A stretch of 64,000 bases of DNA from Podospora pseudoanserina (Eukaryota > Ascomycota > Sordariomycetes > Sordariales > Podosporaceae). This document shows positions 41,716 through 54,940 of the stretch, one piece after another. Numbering within the stretch: the stretch's first letter is position 1; every line of letters starts with the position of its first letter. A model generated the notes under the pieces. It was not told the origin of the DNA. It saw nothing but the letters and a program-made list of their open reading frames with translations, and ran no database searches. Both the position numbers and the translations under genes were made by a program. The stretch lies in assembly GCF_035222485.1 (NCBI RefSeq), contig NC_085921.1, positions 124,001 to 188,000 of the forward strand, read 5' to 3'.

Positions 41716-44600
41716 CAACAGAGGTTAATACTATATAATAATAAAAGTTATTAACCGGAGGCTAAAGTAAAGATAATCTCACGTATCTTACTTATAGAAA
41801 TATAGGATATTTTAAAAAGAATTATTGGGTATTTAAATAATTTAAGTAAAAAAATATTTTACTATAATAACTGTATTAAAAAGTATAAAGATTACAGAGA
41901 TCGTAACCATTAGTTACGGTGAAAATAAAATTATTAGTTTTAGGGAAAATACTTACTAAACTGTACGATAAAATAAAATATAAAGTTTTGAAAGCTAAAG
42001 AAAACCTTAAAACGGCTTAAAGTAAAGTATTAAAAAGTAAATATATAATTCCGGAAACTATAAAGTACTTTAACTTTACGCTATTTCGTAAATTTATCCG
42101 GTATATTATATTAAAAGAAAAGTATTATTAATACTAAAGTAGAGTATTATAGCGGACTTAGAAACTAGAAAAACTCGTAATTAAAACTAAAAAAAATTTA
42201 AAAGAATAGAAATGTCGTTAATATAGGGTTTACCTAAGAACTAAGTTAAGTAATTTTATATATATAATATATATTGTATAAAAGAAATACGGCGTAGTTT
42301 TGCTATAAATATCCGGAGTATTAGAAAATACTTTGGTATAAATATATTATACATAGATATATAAAGTACTATTAAAGTAAAGCTCTTTACAGTTACTAGC
42401 TAGTACGTAGAGTAGGTAAAAACAGAAGCTCTAAACCGGTTATTAAAACCATAATTAAATAGAATTTAAAAATGGGAAAATTGAAATAATTATGTTCTAT
42501 AGAAACTATAAAGTTTAGTAAGCTAAAAAATAGTCTTTAGGTTATATAGCTTATATTTCAATACATAAAATACTGTTTAAAATACATAATATATTAGGAG
42601 GACAGTACAGCAGAAAAAAGAGTTTATAACTTAATATACTATAAAAAACTAGACTATATATTTTACTTTCAAGTAAAAGCCATATAGTACTACAATATAT
42701 TAGCCGAAGCCGAAGCTAAAAATACGGTTAAAACACAGAAATATAATCGAAGAAAAGTTTAATAAAATATACAAGACGGAAAGTAAAAGGTTTAGGGATA
42801 TTAATAATTAGCCGAATTTATATTATAAATTAACCCAAAGTAAAAAGTCGCTTTTAAGTTTAATATTGTTTAAGAAACAACCAAGCGTTTTTATGGAGGC
42901 TGTTAATTTTTAACGGATAATAAATTATACTGTTAAAAATACCGGTGTAAAGCAAAATTAAATAATAACGATTTTATATTACTTAATAAAGTCGCTATTA
43001 TATAGGAAAGAAACAAAAAAGATAAAAGTTTTTTAATTATAATATAGTAAAGGGGCTTTTAACGGTAATATTAGTAAATAACGGCACGGAAATAAAATGA
43101 ACTTTACTATAATGTATATATGAAATCAGGATTTTTTTAACAAGAAATAAACCATTATATAAAAACTATTTGCGATTTAAAACGTTTATAGAGAAACGTT
43201 ACCTTTATATATTATCGTCGGAAACAAAGAAATTTTTAATTATATTCAATATTATAAATATAGGACCTGTCAAGTATATAATATTTAGGCAATGATAATA
43301 TAATGATTATAATTTAAATACCTACTAGAGAGATAGTAATTAAATACGATTAATTTTTTTAAAAAATATTTAATTAATAATGAAAAATTAAGCTAATATA
43401 TGAAATAAAGTATAAAATCAGTGCTTTTAAAGTATTATTATTAAAGATGTGGAAAGAAATAATATAATTTATCGATATAAGCAGTAGAATCGAAAAAGTA
43501 AGATTAATACTACTAATAAAAGTATCGGAGGTTAATAAATATATAAAAAAGCGAGAAAATATCGATACCAGTAAAGTACTGGGGGTACTTAACTTTTACA
43601 GTTAAGTATTTAGAAAAATTTTAAATTGAAGACAGTAAAACTCTCAAATCAAATTAAAAAAAAGAAACTAAACTATACCTATTTAAGATTTACTATATAA
43701 CTATAGGTAAAATAAGAAGCTATGGAAATACTTAAATGAGAATTTAAAAAGAAAGTATATTAAGGAACTTATATGATTAGTAGAATGCTTCGCATTCTTT
43801 ATACTGAAGAAAAACGGTAGTTTATACTTATATATAGATTACTATTTGCTAAATAACGAATCGGTAAAAAATAATTACTTATTATTATTCTTATTTAAAT
43901 TATGAAGTTAATTAATTAAGCGGCGCTAGTGTTTATATTTAACTATATTAGCCGGATATCTTTATAAATAGATTAAAGAAAGAAATAAGTAAAAAATAGT
44001 GGTTTGTATACACTATAGTGATTTTGAATATCTCGTAATATTATTTAGGCTTATTAATAAGACCGTAGCGTTTTAATCTTTTACCGACTATACTATTCGA
44101 AAGTACTTTAATAAAATAGTAACATATTGTTTTAATAACGTCTTTATTTATTTATATATTTGAAAGAAATATAAACGATACGCACGAAAAATAGTTGACG
44201 CGCTATATAGAGCCGGACTTTTAAATAAAGAAAGAAAAGAGCAAGCTTTACATATTAAAAGCGCTATATTTAAAATTTTTTATATTATTAAGTAAAGTTT
44301 ATATAATAGTAAAAAAATTATAGTTGTTAAAAACTAACTCACGCCGTAATTATAAATATACGTTAAAAGAATTTTAAAGTTTATTAATTTCCATCGGATT
44401 TTTATTTAAAGGTACGTAAATATTACGTATTAACTTAATTACTTAATTAAAAAGGAGATAAAGTTCCGGTAAAGGTTAAAAAAAATATAGGTATTTAGGA
44501 AATTAAAAAGAATTATTTTTTTAAAAAAAAAACCCGGTACCTAAACTATTAAACCCTTATCGGCTATTCAAAGTCGAAACGGATATACTAAACTATATAA
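41716..44600 (+). mobile_element. Old, broken Ty3/gypsy pol-bearing retroelement
   Basis: Extremely AT-rich sequence with faint remains of a gypsy polyprotein on the plus strand, including a reverse-transcriptase region at about 43790-44280. It is thoroughly broken, with very many lesions throughout and no usable frame. It appears older than the element at 46127-53772. A related piece lies at 53873-54940. Confidence 0.6.
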
Positions 44601-44830
44601 TGTAACGAGCTCCTATCTAAAACCTTAGAAAAAGATATTAGGTAAAGGCACTTCTAAACAATCTTAGCTCAGTACAGCTAAACATTATAGAACAAATAGC
44701 TTATCTCGATTACAATAGCTAAGATACTAACGATTATAACTAATAATTATATATTACGGAACTATTTATTTACATTAGCTAGTTCTTATATATATATAGG
44801 TTTTAGGCTTTAAGTACCTCTATATTTAGA
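44601..44830 (+). mobile_element. Degraded LTR fragment, gypsy family A, forward orientation
   Basis: Matches the first ~220 bp of the 46127 LTR in the same orientation, from TGTAACGAGCTCC through the ATATATATAGG region, but much more diverged. It probably ends the older element to its left. Confidence 0.6.
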
Positions 44831-44934
44831 TTTACCTTTTAATCTTTAAATCCCTTAGATCTAGCTTCTAAACTTTAAATTTTTAAATCTAATTTTAAAT
44901 CCCTAAATCCACGGATTTATTTCCTATATTAATT

Positions 44935-45060
44935 TGGAGTGAGGCTACGGGCCTAAGAGTACAAATAAGGAAGTGGAACTCTCGTAGGATTTAGGGGTTT
45001 AGGAGTTATATATATAAGCGGTTTATTACGGTTCGAGAAGATAGTGGGACTACGGAGACT
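44935..45060 (+). repeat. Partial family C LTR, forward
   Basis: About 125 bp with the GAGGCTACGGGCCTAAG start and TTATATATATAAGCGGTTT segment that recur at 45365-45460. It is a direct repeat of the left part of the family C LTR and looks truncated. Confidence 0.6.
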
Positions 45061-45219
45061 AATTAAAGCTAGACCGGGCGATCGAGCGGGGCTTACAGTC
45101 TAGGTAAATAAAACGGACCAATAAAATAAGGACTGGGGACAGCGGTGGGGCTCACGGTCTACGGTTTAGTATCGGCTAATTAAAAGTAAACCGAAGATAA
45201 TTTATAAATTAACGGTCTA

Positions 45220-45360
45220 CGGTCTTAAGGTTTATATATATAAAGGAACTAGCTAATGTAAATAAATAGTTCCGTAAAATATATTTATTATTTATAATCG
45301 TTAATATTTAGACTATTATAATTAAAATAAGCTACTTATTATATATTATTTAACTATATT
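45220..45360 (-). mobile_element. Degraded LTR fragment, gypsy family A, reverse orientation
   Basis: Reverse-complement similarity to the family A LTR from TATATATA...GAACT through AGTTCCG to AATAAGCTA. Short, AT-rich and heavily decayed. Confidence 0.5.
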
Positions 45361-45364
45361 AGTT

Positions 45365-45724
45365 TGTGGTGCGGCTACAAGCTTAAGGGGCTTAAGTAAG
45401 GAGGTAGGGCTCTCGAAGGATTCGGGGGTTCAGGGGTTATATATATAAGCGGTTTGTTTCGAGCATTCTATTTTAGACGGGACATCGACTTTTCTTTCTT
45501 TATATTTTTGTGCCTTGCACGCGTGTAGGTAATTCTGGCCCTCTGATTAGGCTGATTAGGTGCTTATTATGTAGTCTGCGAGCCTATAGAGTCTTTTCTT
45601 TGTCCTACGTGGAGTGCGGCCTGCGAGCGAGCCACTGTTACGCAGGTATGTTTATTTAGAGACCCTGTTAAGGGTACATTTGTGGTATTGTGGTTTGTTT
45701 GTGTGTTTTCTCACCATTTTAATA
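45365..45724 (+). repeat. Family C LTR-like repeat, forward copy
   Basis: Starts TGTGGTGCGGCTACAAG. It contains TTATATATATAAGCGG, GTGCCTTGCACGCGTG and a GATTAGGCTGATTAGG doublet. An inverted second copy is split into 45885-46126 and 53773-53854 by the gypsy insertion between them. Composition is closer to normal than its surroundings. Confidence 0.7.
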
Positions 45725-45884
45725 CCGAACTAAAATTATTAAGAAATACTTTTAATTAATATCCCTTTTAAAGATTCTAGATAGGGGTTCGTTATACGTT
45801 ATATATTTACTTTAACTCTACTACAAATAAATTAAAAGTATTTTCTATTACTATAGCTAAAGGTAAAGAAATTTAAATTGTAAA
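45725..45884 (-). mobile_element. Fragment of a family A LTR end plus leader, reverse orientation
   Basis: Reverse-complement match to about 53200-53350, that is, the junction of the family A LTR with its adjoining internal leader (GGGGTTCGTTATACGTTATA and onward). It sits between the two inverted family C copies, so it is the remains of another family A element. Confidence 0.55.
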
Positions 45885-46126
45885 ATAGTAGGAAAACATA
45901 TTGAAACAACTACAATACTATAAATATACCCTCAACAAGTCCCTAAATAAATATACCTACGTAATAGTGGCTCGCTCGGAGGCTATATAATAAGCACCGG
46001 ATTAGCTTAATTAAAGGGCCAGAATTACTTACACGCGTGCAAGGCACAAAATTCGAAGAAAAATAAAAGTCGATGTTTTATCTTAAATAGAATATTAGAA
46101 GTAGACTGCCTATATATATAACCCTT
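45885..46126 (-). repeat. Family C LTR-like repeat, inverted copy (left part)
   Basis: Reverse complement of the right part of the 45365-45724 copy (CACGCGTGCAAGGCAC, GTGGCTCGCTCGGAG). Its remainder continues at 53773 beyond the inserted gypsy element, showing that the gypsy copy landed inside it. The last five bases (CCCTT) are the left target duplication. Confidence 0.75.
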
Positions 46127-46622
46127 TGTGACGAACCCCTATCCAGAACCTCTGAAAGGGATACTGGTCGAAGGCACTTCTGAATAATCGTGGCTCGGTG
46201 CAGCTAAACAGTGCATAATAAGATGTCTCAATGTAAACACTAGATACCGTAAATACAAGCTTGAATTGCATACTGCGGAACTGTCTATCTACACCGGCCA
46301 GTTCCTCCGTATATATAGACCTTAGGACCGTGAGGTGCTCGCCCTGCTACGGCCCCGATCACTCCTAGCATATTGCATCCTGCGAAGTGCTTGTCGTGCT
46401 ATCCCCCTAATCACTCCTAGCATATTGCATCCTGCGAAGTGCTCGTCGTGCTATCCCTCTAATTACTCCTAGTATATTGTATCTTATAAAGTGTTTATGA
46501 GCCTTAGCGCTATAATACTTTTGCTTACCCCTAATTGGTTATCCCTTAACTTCCTTAACGATAGGTTAGGGGCGTTCTGCGCCCTATATATAGCGCGGCC
46601 TACTATTGGGTTAATTATAATA
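46127..46622 (-). repeat. Left LTR of the gypsy element
   Basis: Starts TGTGACGAACCCC and includes about three tandem ~59-bp units (ATCACTCCTAGCATATTGC type) at about 46370-46495. The outer (left) part keeps normal composition, and the inner right part is strongly C-to-T/G-to-A mutated. Confidence 0.85.
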
Positions 46623-49600
46623 TAATGCTCTTTTTTTTAGGTCGACGCCCCGGCGACCGTATTCCTAAAATAGTTACCGATCCCTATTTCTTCCGCATTT
46701 CTATAGTAAGCCTTTCTCTCCTTTCTTACCCTAGCCGTTATATCTAATCGTATAAAGAAATTAATTTGTACGAGTACCGACCGTCGCCGCGATTAAGTAC
46801 GCTTCTTCGAGAAATTTGGTTTTATTATACCCGAGTATACTTATTATAAAAAAAATAACTTTGAGTATATAGCTTCTCCTTAATACGAGCGGTATCTCTT
46901 ATATATTAAGTCGAGTCGTTCCTATTATAACGTTTATAATGTAGATCGTAAGTCTCCTCTTCGGCCGTTCCCTTCCTTCGTTAACTAGTCCCGTAGTTCG
47001 TCCTCTAATTAGGGAAAAGGAACGCCTGGATATCGAAAAATAAGCTACCTTAAATAAGCTTCTTCGTCTTAAAGTATAATCGCGTACCCTTAAGGCTCGG
47101 GCCCTTACTGCTTTTCGTCGCGAGTCTCGGCTCCTTAATAAGGAAAAAAGAGAGTCTCCCGCGCGGCCTACTATCCTATATGGCCCGCCGGCGGCGAACG
47201 CTTTTACTATTCCCCTTAATCTTTCCTTCCTAGACCCTTCTTTAGCTTTTAACTAGCCGCTTAACTTTTTTTTAAACCTGGGTACGGCCGGTCCTTCCTT
47301 CTTAACCCCTTAGGATACTGCCGAAGGCGCACCTTTTACCTCCTAAAGTAGTTAAAATACGTAATAGTCTTTATACCTAAGTCCCTTTTATACCTTTTAA
47401 CCTTGTAATATAATATATTATACGTCGGCTATTACGTCGAAGGCGTAGGTTCGATTCTTATCGAGGTTTTCCTAGCTCCGTTTTATTAGTATTTAGCCGT
47501 AATATAGGGTTAGGTCTTTTTACTTACTTAGGCTTTAGTCGATCCGGATATTGCTAATAAAAATTTTTTTACTTATTTAAGTAATTAAAGTATATTTATA
47601 GTTCCTACGAGTTATTTATAGCTAAATATTCTAATTAATTAATTAAATACTTTAATTTACCTTTATTAAACCGTAAATCTAATATTTTTTCTATATTATA
47701 TTCCTTTTTTTCGTTTTCCGCTACCGCCTATATATTAGCCTTACTTACTAGTAGTACGGGCTCCAGAAGTAAGATATAAAAGGTATATAACTATAGATAT
47801 ATCGTACTAGGTAGCTCCAGTTCGAATACCGTCTTTAATATCTTTTTTTTAACCTTAAATAGTCTTACTTTCTTATAGTCTAGCTTCTTACTAGGTCTTT
47901 TAGTACGTAAATTACGTATAGAAAGGAATACTATATCCCCCCCTTTAAGGCAAGGTCCCTTAAGCCTTTTAATATTATAGTATTTTCGTATTCTTTCCCT
48001 TATAAACTCTAGTTTTTACTTAAGTTTACCGTAAAATATATATATTTTATTTACTTTAACTCTAGCCCTAGGTACCTTAATCGTAGGTCCTTACCGTAAG
48101 TTTACTTTATAGCCGAAATTCGCGAAGAACGGTATAGCTTTAATCGTTTTAGTTAGCGATATATTATATACTAGCTATACCGTGGATAATAATTTAATTT
48201 AATCGTTTTACTCGAAATTAATATAATTCTATAAATACTATTTTACGATTTAATTAAGCTATTCCGTTTAACCGTTTGTTTAAAGGTAGTAGGCCGAAAA
48301 CGCTTTACTTATTATCTTTAGCCTCGTTATTAATACTTTTTAAAACTTCGATACGAACTTAATATCGCGGTCTATAATAAATTCCTTTAGCTATATATAT
48401 ATTAATATAATATACTATAGTACTATATTCGTTAATTATTTTACCGATTAAGTCTCTTTATAAAGTAGGAAGTATACTTATTTAGTAAGCCTATCGACTA
48501 CCGTTAATATACTATTATACTTAACGCTAGTTATTATATTTTTAAACTTTAGTAATTTAATAATAAAGTTTATCGTAACTAAACTCTATAGCCGTTCCGC
48601 TATTAATAGTGGCTCTAGAAATCTATAAGGCTTATACCTTATAACCTTTATTCTTTCGTATATATAATATAATTAGATAGCTTCTTTAATATCGTCCTTA
48701 ATTTTAAGCTAATTAAAGTACTATTTAATCTTTTTTATAGTTTTAGTAATACTTATATATCCTTCGAGCTTCGATCCGTAAATATTTATTATTAGTACCG
48801 CCCTATTATTTAGTATTACGTACGCTCGATTCCTATACTATAGTCTTCCTTAATTATCCTTTTAGATACCTTATAGCTCCAGCTTTTCCTACTAATATTA
48901 TTTTATAATATCGTTATTTAACTTTCCTTAATACTTATTAAAAATAGTCTTTTCGCGATATACTACGTAATACTTTATTTATAGCTATAGTAGATACTTA
49001 AAAGTGCCGTTTAGCGCTTCCTTAAGTAATAATAGTAATTCCCTAGGTATATCCTTATAGTAGTTAGTACGCCGGTTAAATACGTCTGCCCTAGCGTTCT
49101 CCGAACCCTTTTTATAATTAATTTAGAAATTAAATTCCGAGAGAAACTTTAACTATCGCGTCTACCGTACGTTAAGGACCTTCGTAGTAATAAAATACTA
49201 TAGATTTTTATAGTCCGTATAGACCTATATTTTATACTTAGTACCGCTAAAGTATAGCCTTTATTCCTTAAACGCTTCGATAATAGCGAGTAGCTTTTTA
49301 TTATAAATTAGGTAGTTTTAACGTACCCCCTCGAGCTTTTTCGAAAAGAAGGTTACCGGGTATAGCTTACCGTTATCGTTTCGCTATCCTAGCTATTTAC
49401 CGATCGTATAGTTTAATACGTTTACCTCGACTTTAAATAGTCGACTAAGGTCTAATAATTTAAGTACCGGGTCCTTTAAAATAGCCTCTTTTAGCTCCTA
49501 AAAGGCTTACTTTTTTTCCTACCCCTACCGGAACTTTACGTTTTTTTTAATTAAGTAATTAAGTAGCCGCGTAATACTTACGTATTTACGAATAAATATC

Positions 49601-52600
49601 CGATAGAAGTTTATAAACCCTAAGAATTCCCTAACGTATATTTATAACTACGGCGTAAACTAATCTTTAATTACCGTAATTTTCTTAGGTTCTATACGAA
49701 CCTTATCTAGCGATATTAAATATTCTAAATATATTATTTTCTATACGTGGAACTCGCTTTTTTCTTTATTAACGGAGAGTCCGGCTTTATATAGCGCGTC
49801 GAGTATTTTTCGTATATATCGCTTATACTTCTTTAAAGTACGTAAGTAGATAAGAATGTCGTCGAGATAGTATATTATTATTTTATCGAGGTATTTCCGT
49901 ATAGTATAGTTAACGAGAGATTAGAACGTTATAGGTATATTAGTTAACCCGAATAGTATTATAAAATATTCGAAATAACTATAGGGTATGCGAAACGCTA
50001 TTTTCTATTTATTTCTTTTTTTAATCTATATATAGATATACCCGATAGGTATATTTAAGCGTATAAAGTATTACGCCCTTATTAATTAACTCCGTAATTT
50101 AAATATTAATAATAGCGGGTAACTATTTTTTACCGTTTCGTTATTTAATTACCGGTAGTCTATATATAGTTATAAACTACCGTCCTTTTTCGGTACGAAG
50201 AATATAGGGTATTTTATTAGCGATATAGACTCCTTAATATATCTTTTCTTTAAGTTTTCGTTTAAGTATTTCTATAACTCTTTACTTTATTTATCGTTAG
50301 TATAGTAGACCTTAAATAACCGTAGTTTAGCTCTTTCTTTTAATTTAATTTTGTAGTCCTACGGTCCTTGCTTTAGAAGCTCCTCCAAATACTTAGCCGT
50401 AAAAGCTAAGTATCTTCGATATTCTACCGGTACCGCCTTTTTCTCGCCTTTCTCTACGTTATTATAATAAATATATTTATTAATCTCCGATATCTCTATT
50501 AACGTCGTTAACCCTACTTCTTCGATCTTACCGCCTATATCGATAGAATATACTATTATTTCCTATGCTCCTTACGGTAATGCCGTAGAGGGTGCTTATC
50601 CTGCACTTTACTCCGTACGTACTTTTAATTTTCTATCGTTAATTAAATATTTCTAAGGCTTTTTTAGTCGTAAGTAGCTACTATCCCTCTAATCGATATC
50701 TAGGTTATAGTCTTTATACTATAATTACTTTAGAATTATATCCTTCGAGGGTCCTATATTTATAATATCGAATATAATTAATATTATTTTTCTTTCGATT
50801 ATAATATCTAAAGGTAATGTCTCCCTATAGACCTTTTACGTGGGAAATAAACTTTATATAATTATCTATTCCTTCTTTTTCTTTTATAGTATACGGGCTT
50901 AATATACGAACTATAACGAAATTAAATTCGTTTTTATACTACCGTCTACTAATACTATTACCTGGAGATCCCTCTATCGTATAGTAACCTAGAGGCGTTT
51001 ATCTTTCTTACTTCCTCCCTATACGGTAGTGACCTCGCTAACGAGCGCCGGGTCGTTATTTTATACCTTCGCCTTACGCCGATATTTACGAAAATGCCGT
51101 TCGTAGTCCGTTAGAGGTTACTAGTTCCCGCGAAGGGCCGTAAGTCGTTTCCTAAGCGGTTATGTCGTTTAAGAGCGTCCTTCTGCTCCGTATTAGTTAG
51201 CTATACGAAGTTCCTTAACTATATCCGCCTAACTTCCTCCCATTTTCCGTCTCTTACTTCCTTAGCATTTCCTTATATCTATATCCGATAACGGTTCCTC
51301 TACTTAATCGTCTGCCTAGGCATCTTCGCCTAATAATATCGCTTAACCTTTTCCCGTAAATATATAGCGTAGTCTGGGCTTAAGTACTATCCTAATACTA
51401 TTTTCTCCCACGAGCGTACGCTATCGTCTATATTCTAACCGTCTATATATTCGACGTAGCACCTTATATACCTTAGTGCGATCTATATAACCTAAAGGCT
51501 ATCCTTTAGTTTAACTAAGTCCTAAACCTTCTATAAAACGTAGTCGTTTAAGTCCTTTTATTAAGCTTTTTCCTATCGGGCTATAGTCCTTCTAACTAAC
51601 TATGGTTTACCCTCCTTACTTACCTTACGTACCGGCTAGTAGCCGTATAGCGACTTACTTTAGTAATACTTTATATATCCGTATATAATATATTAGAACT
51701 AAAGTACTCTTTAATACTCCGGATACCTAGGATAAAGCTATACTATATTTCCCTTATAGGGTATATACTATATAAATATTAGTATATTTTTTAGTAACTT
51801 TACGATTTTAATACTAGCGACCTTCCTGCCTTTCTAATACTTTTCCTAGCTTTTATATAAAAGCTTTATAGGCTATAATATATCCTATAAAATAATAATT
51901 CCGTATTTACTATATTACTTTTCTAGTATCGTTTACCTAATAGGTCCTTACGTAAAACCTTTATTTTTAGCGACCTCCGTAGTAACTTCCGTAGCGATTT
52001 ATACTAGTTAATTCTATAATACTTATATTTAAAAATCTCCTTTTTTATACTCTACCTTTAGCTTTTTTAGGGCTTCCTTTACCTCCTAGAACTTTATATT
52101 TTTTTATCCGGCGTATTAATTAAAGTCTTTTTCGGAACTTACTACTTTACTTTACTAATACTTAATAGCTACTACCTCTATAACCCTCGGTCCTTTCGAT
52201 ATAATAATTAATACAATCTCCTTCTTCTATCCGAGCCGTTTAAATACCCTATAATCCTTTTTAAAATATCCTACCTTACCGTAATTAAAATACTTAAAGT
52301 TATTTTTACCCTAGCCCCTACTTTATAGTCTTTATTACTATATAGCGTTGACTTCTATTAATCCTACGTATATAGTACCGGAGTAGCTAATACTAAAATA
52401 TCTTTTTTTTTACTTATCGTTAAGACGGTTATTACCGAAGTATCCCTTATTATTATTATTACCGTAATAACCTTTATTACCTCTCTTCTCCGTACGCCGT
52501 TAGAATTGCCGATCGTCGATCCGAATAACTATAGTAATATATTTATCGATAGTATTAAGCCTTAATTCCTTATATAACTTATCTTTTACTTCTTTTTTAA

Positions 52601-53276
52601 GGCCGTTATAAAAAAGTTATATTAACCTCTTATCGTTAATGGTACTACGTAAGTTATCGATTTTAAATAAAGCCACGTAATTAGCCGCTAAACGCGTTTA
52701 GCGTAGGTTTACGAGCCTCTTTTACGCGCGCCTTGCCTTATCGTACTCCCTAAATACTTCTTTAAGTTTAATTTTAAAGATATAATAGCTTTCGAAGTAT
52801 TTTACGGTAATCTTCTTTTAGTCCTCCGGCTCTTACTCGTAATAATTATCGAGGATAGGTTTAAACTACGCGAGAGCCCTATCTTTAAGTCTAATAGCCG
52901 TAAAGATTACTTTTAACTCTTCGTTAGTAAACTGGTTTAAGTAATAACGAAAATAGGTTTTAAGCTAAATTAAGAATCCTCTAAGCTCTACCTTTTCTCT
53001 TTTATAGCGCTCCGGTACCGGGAACTTAACGGTTAACTTAAGTGCGGTCGTAATAACGATAATCTGCTCCCGGGTCTACTAAGCCTTTTCCTTAAGCTCC
53101 CTAAAGCGCTTAACGACCTATTCTATAATAGTAAGTGTAGGTCTAGTGCTAATGGAAGGTCCCTCGCTACCTAGGTTAGGCAAGACGCCTCCTATTTAAA
53201 TATTTTTAGGTCCGGCTATAGTAGTAAAAAGACGCCTTTAACTTATCCGTAATAGAGTTAAAGTAAGTATATAACG

Positions 53277-53772
53277 TATAACGAACCCCTATCCAGAACC
53301 TCTAAAAGGGATACTAGTCGAAGGCACTTTTAAATAATCGTAGCTCGGTGTAGCTAAATAGTATATAATAAGATATCTTAATGTAAATACTAGATACCGT
53401 AAATACAAGCTTAAATTATATACTGCGGAACTATCTATCTACACCGGCCAGTTCCTCCGTATATATAGACCTCAGGACCGTGAGGTGCTCGCCCTGCTAC
53501 GGCCCCGATCACTCCTAGCATATTGCATCCTGCGAAGTGCTCGTCGTGCTATCCCCCTGATCACTCCTAGCACATTGCATCCTGCGAAGTGCTCGTCGTG
53601 CTATCCCTCTAATCACTCCTAGTATATTGCATCCTGCAGAGTGCTTATGAGCCTTGGCGCCATAGCACTTCTGCTTACCCCTGATTGGTCATCCCCTGAC
53701 CTCCTTAACGATAGGTTAGGGGCGTCCTGCGCCCCACATGTGGCGCGGCCTGCTGTTGGGTTAACTGTGACA
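53277..53772 (-). repeat. Right LTR of the gypsy element
   Basis: Same 496-bp sequence, ending GTTAACTGTGACA at 53772. Here the inner (left) half is the mutated one and the outer right half is nearly clean, mirroring the left LTR. It contains the three ~59-bp units at about 53510-53645. Confidence 0.85.
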
Positions 53773-53854
53773 CCCTTGAACTCCTGAATCCTCTGAAAGC
53801 CCCACTTTCTTACCCCTCTAATCAGAAAAGCCTTAAATTTGTAGCCGCACCCCA
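53773..53854 (-). repeat. Family C LTR-like repeat, inverted copy (right part)
   Basis: Continuation of the copy at 45885-46126, ending GTAGCCGCACCCCA, the reverse complement of the 45365 start. It opens with the right target duplication CCCTT. Confidence 0.75.
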
Positions 53855-54940
53855 AACTAATATACACGATAAGAATATAGATAATAATATAGTTTTTTTT
53901 AATAAAAAAATAGTATTAGGATTAAATAGAAAAACTGCTATCGGATATAAACATTAAAAATATTAGAAAAATAAAGGGTAGAAAATAGGAGGAAATTGGG
54001 CGGGGATAATTAAAAGAATTTATATTACTGAATTAATTTAGAGTAAAAAGCAGCTTTTAAACGATATAACTATTAAAGAAATAACTCGCGGCTCTTCACG
54101 GGAGGTACTAGTTTTTAGCGAACTATGAATAATATTTTCGAAAGTATTAGTATAAAATAAAAGTATAGAATAAAGACCCGATATTTATTAGCGAGGTTAT
54201 TATTATATAAAAAAAAGATAAGAAAAATAAGTATTTTTTAGATTATAGCATACTAAAAAGATATTTAAGTGGTAATATTAATAAATGAAAATACAAAAAT
54301 AAATATAATTGCATTATAATTCGTATATGAAATTAGGATACTATAAGAGAAAAGAAAGAAATAAGTTCTTATATAAAGAATATTATTGTTAAATATTATA
54401 ATTAAAAAGAAAATAATTTTAATTATATTCTATATTATAAATATAAGACTTTCAAAAGATTTAATTCTAAAGCAATTATAGTATACAAATTATAATTTAA
54501 ATATCAATTAAAAGAATAGTAGTTATTTACGACTAAAAGACTTATAAAAATATTTAATTAATGATAAAGAATTAGAAGTTTATATAAAATAAAGTATTAA
54601 ATAAATACGTTTTACAGTACTACGGTAAGTAGCCTAAAAAGTAATAGTATATTTTGTCGATAAAAATAATAAAACCGAGAAAGTAAAGTTAATAATATAG
54701 TGAAAATATCGGAAATTTATAAATACACTTACTATAATAATATAAAAAAAGCCGAGAAAAAAAAGTAACAACGGTAGAATATTAGAATACCTAGCTTTTA
54801 TAGCTAAGTATTTAGAGGGACTTTTAAAGCGAAGACCGTAGGACTATAGAATTAAATTAAAAAAAGGAATTAAATTATAATTAGTTAAGGTTTATTACAT
54901 TAACGATAAATAAAGTAAAGAATTACGGAAGTATTTTGAT
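53855..54940 (+). mobile_element. Broken gypsy-type internal fragment
   Basis: AT-rich, plus-strand sequence with partial similarity to about 42640-43740 of the older element on the left, including the AGTATTTAGA..CTTTTAAA..GAAGACCGTA zone. Thoroughly broken, and cut at 54941 by the right copy of unit B. Confidence 0.5.

Larger units (their letters stand above)
46127..53772 (-). mobile_element. Ty3/gypsy LTR retrotransposon, near full length, broken
   Basis: A 7.65-kb element with two 496-bp direct LTRs (46127-46622 and 53277-53772), equal in length and without indels between them. It is flanked by a perfect 5-bp target duplication CCCTT (46122-46126 and 53773-53777). The coding sense is on the minus strand: a gypsy-type reverse-transcriptase region with a YLDD-like core is discernible at about 49840-50000. 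A purine-rich tract (A8GAG on the minus strand) abuts the left LTR at about 46630, where the polypurine tract should be. Internal sequence is saturated with RIP-type transitions and broken in very many places. LTR differences are all transitions, so mutation by RIP rather than time accounts for them and the insertion may be comparatively recent. Confidence 0.85.

Noticed and set aside
46370-46495. Possible CRISPR-like array (regular ~59-bp repeats)
   Set aside because: Units are directly abutting without unique spacers and occur identically in both LTRs; this is a fungal LTR minisatellite.
47435-47470. GGTTCGATTC B-box-like sequence inside the gypsy element
   Set aside because: No A box or cloverleaf pairing nearby and the surroundings are strongly mutated; not at the primer-binding position next to an LTR.
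53619-53867. 82-codon open frame on the minus strand
   Set aside because: Lies across the right LTR and the adjoining family C repeat; it is a chance frame in the less mutated LTR half.
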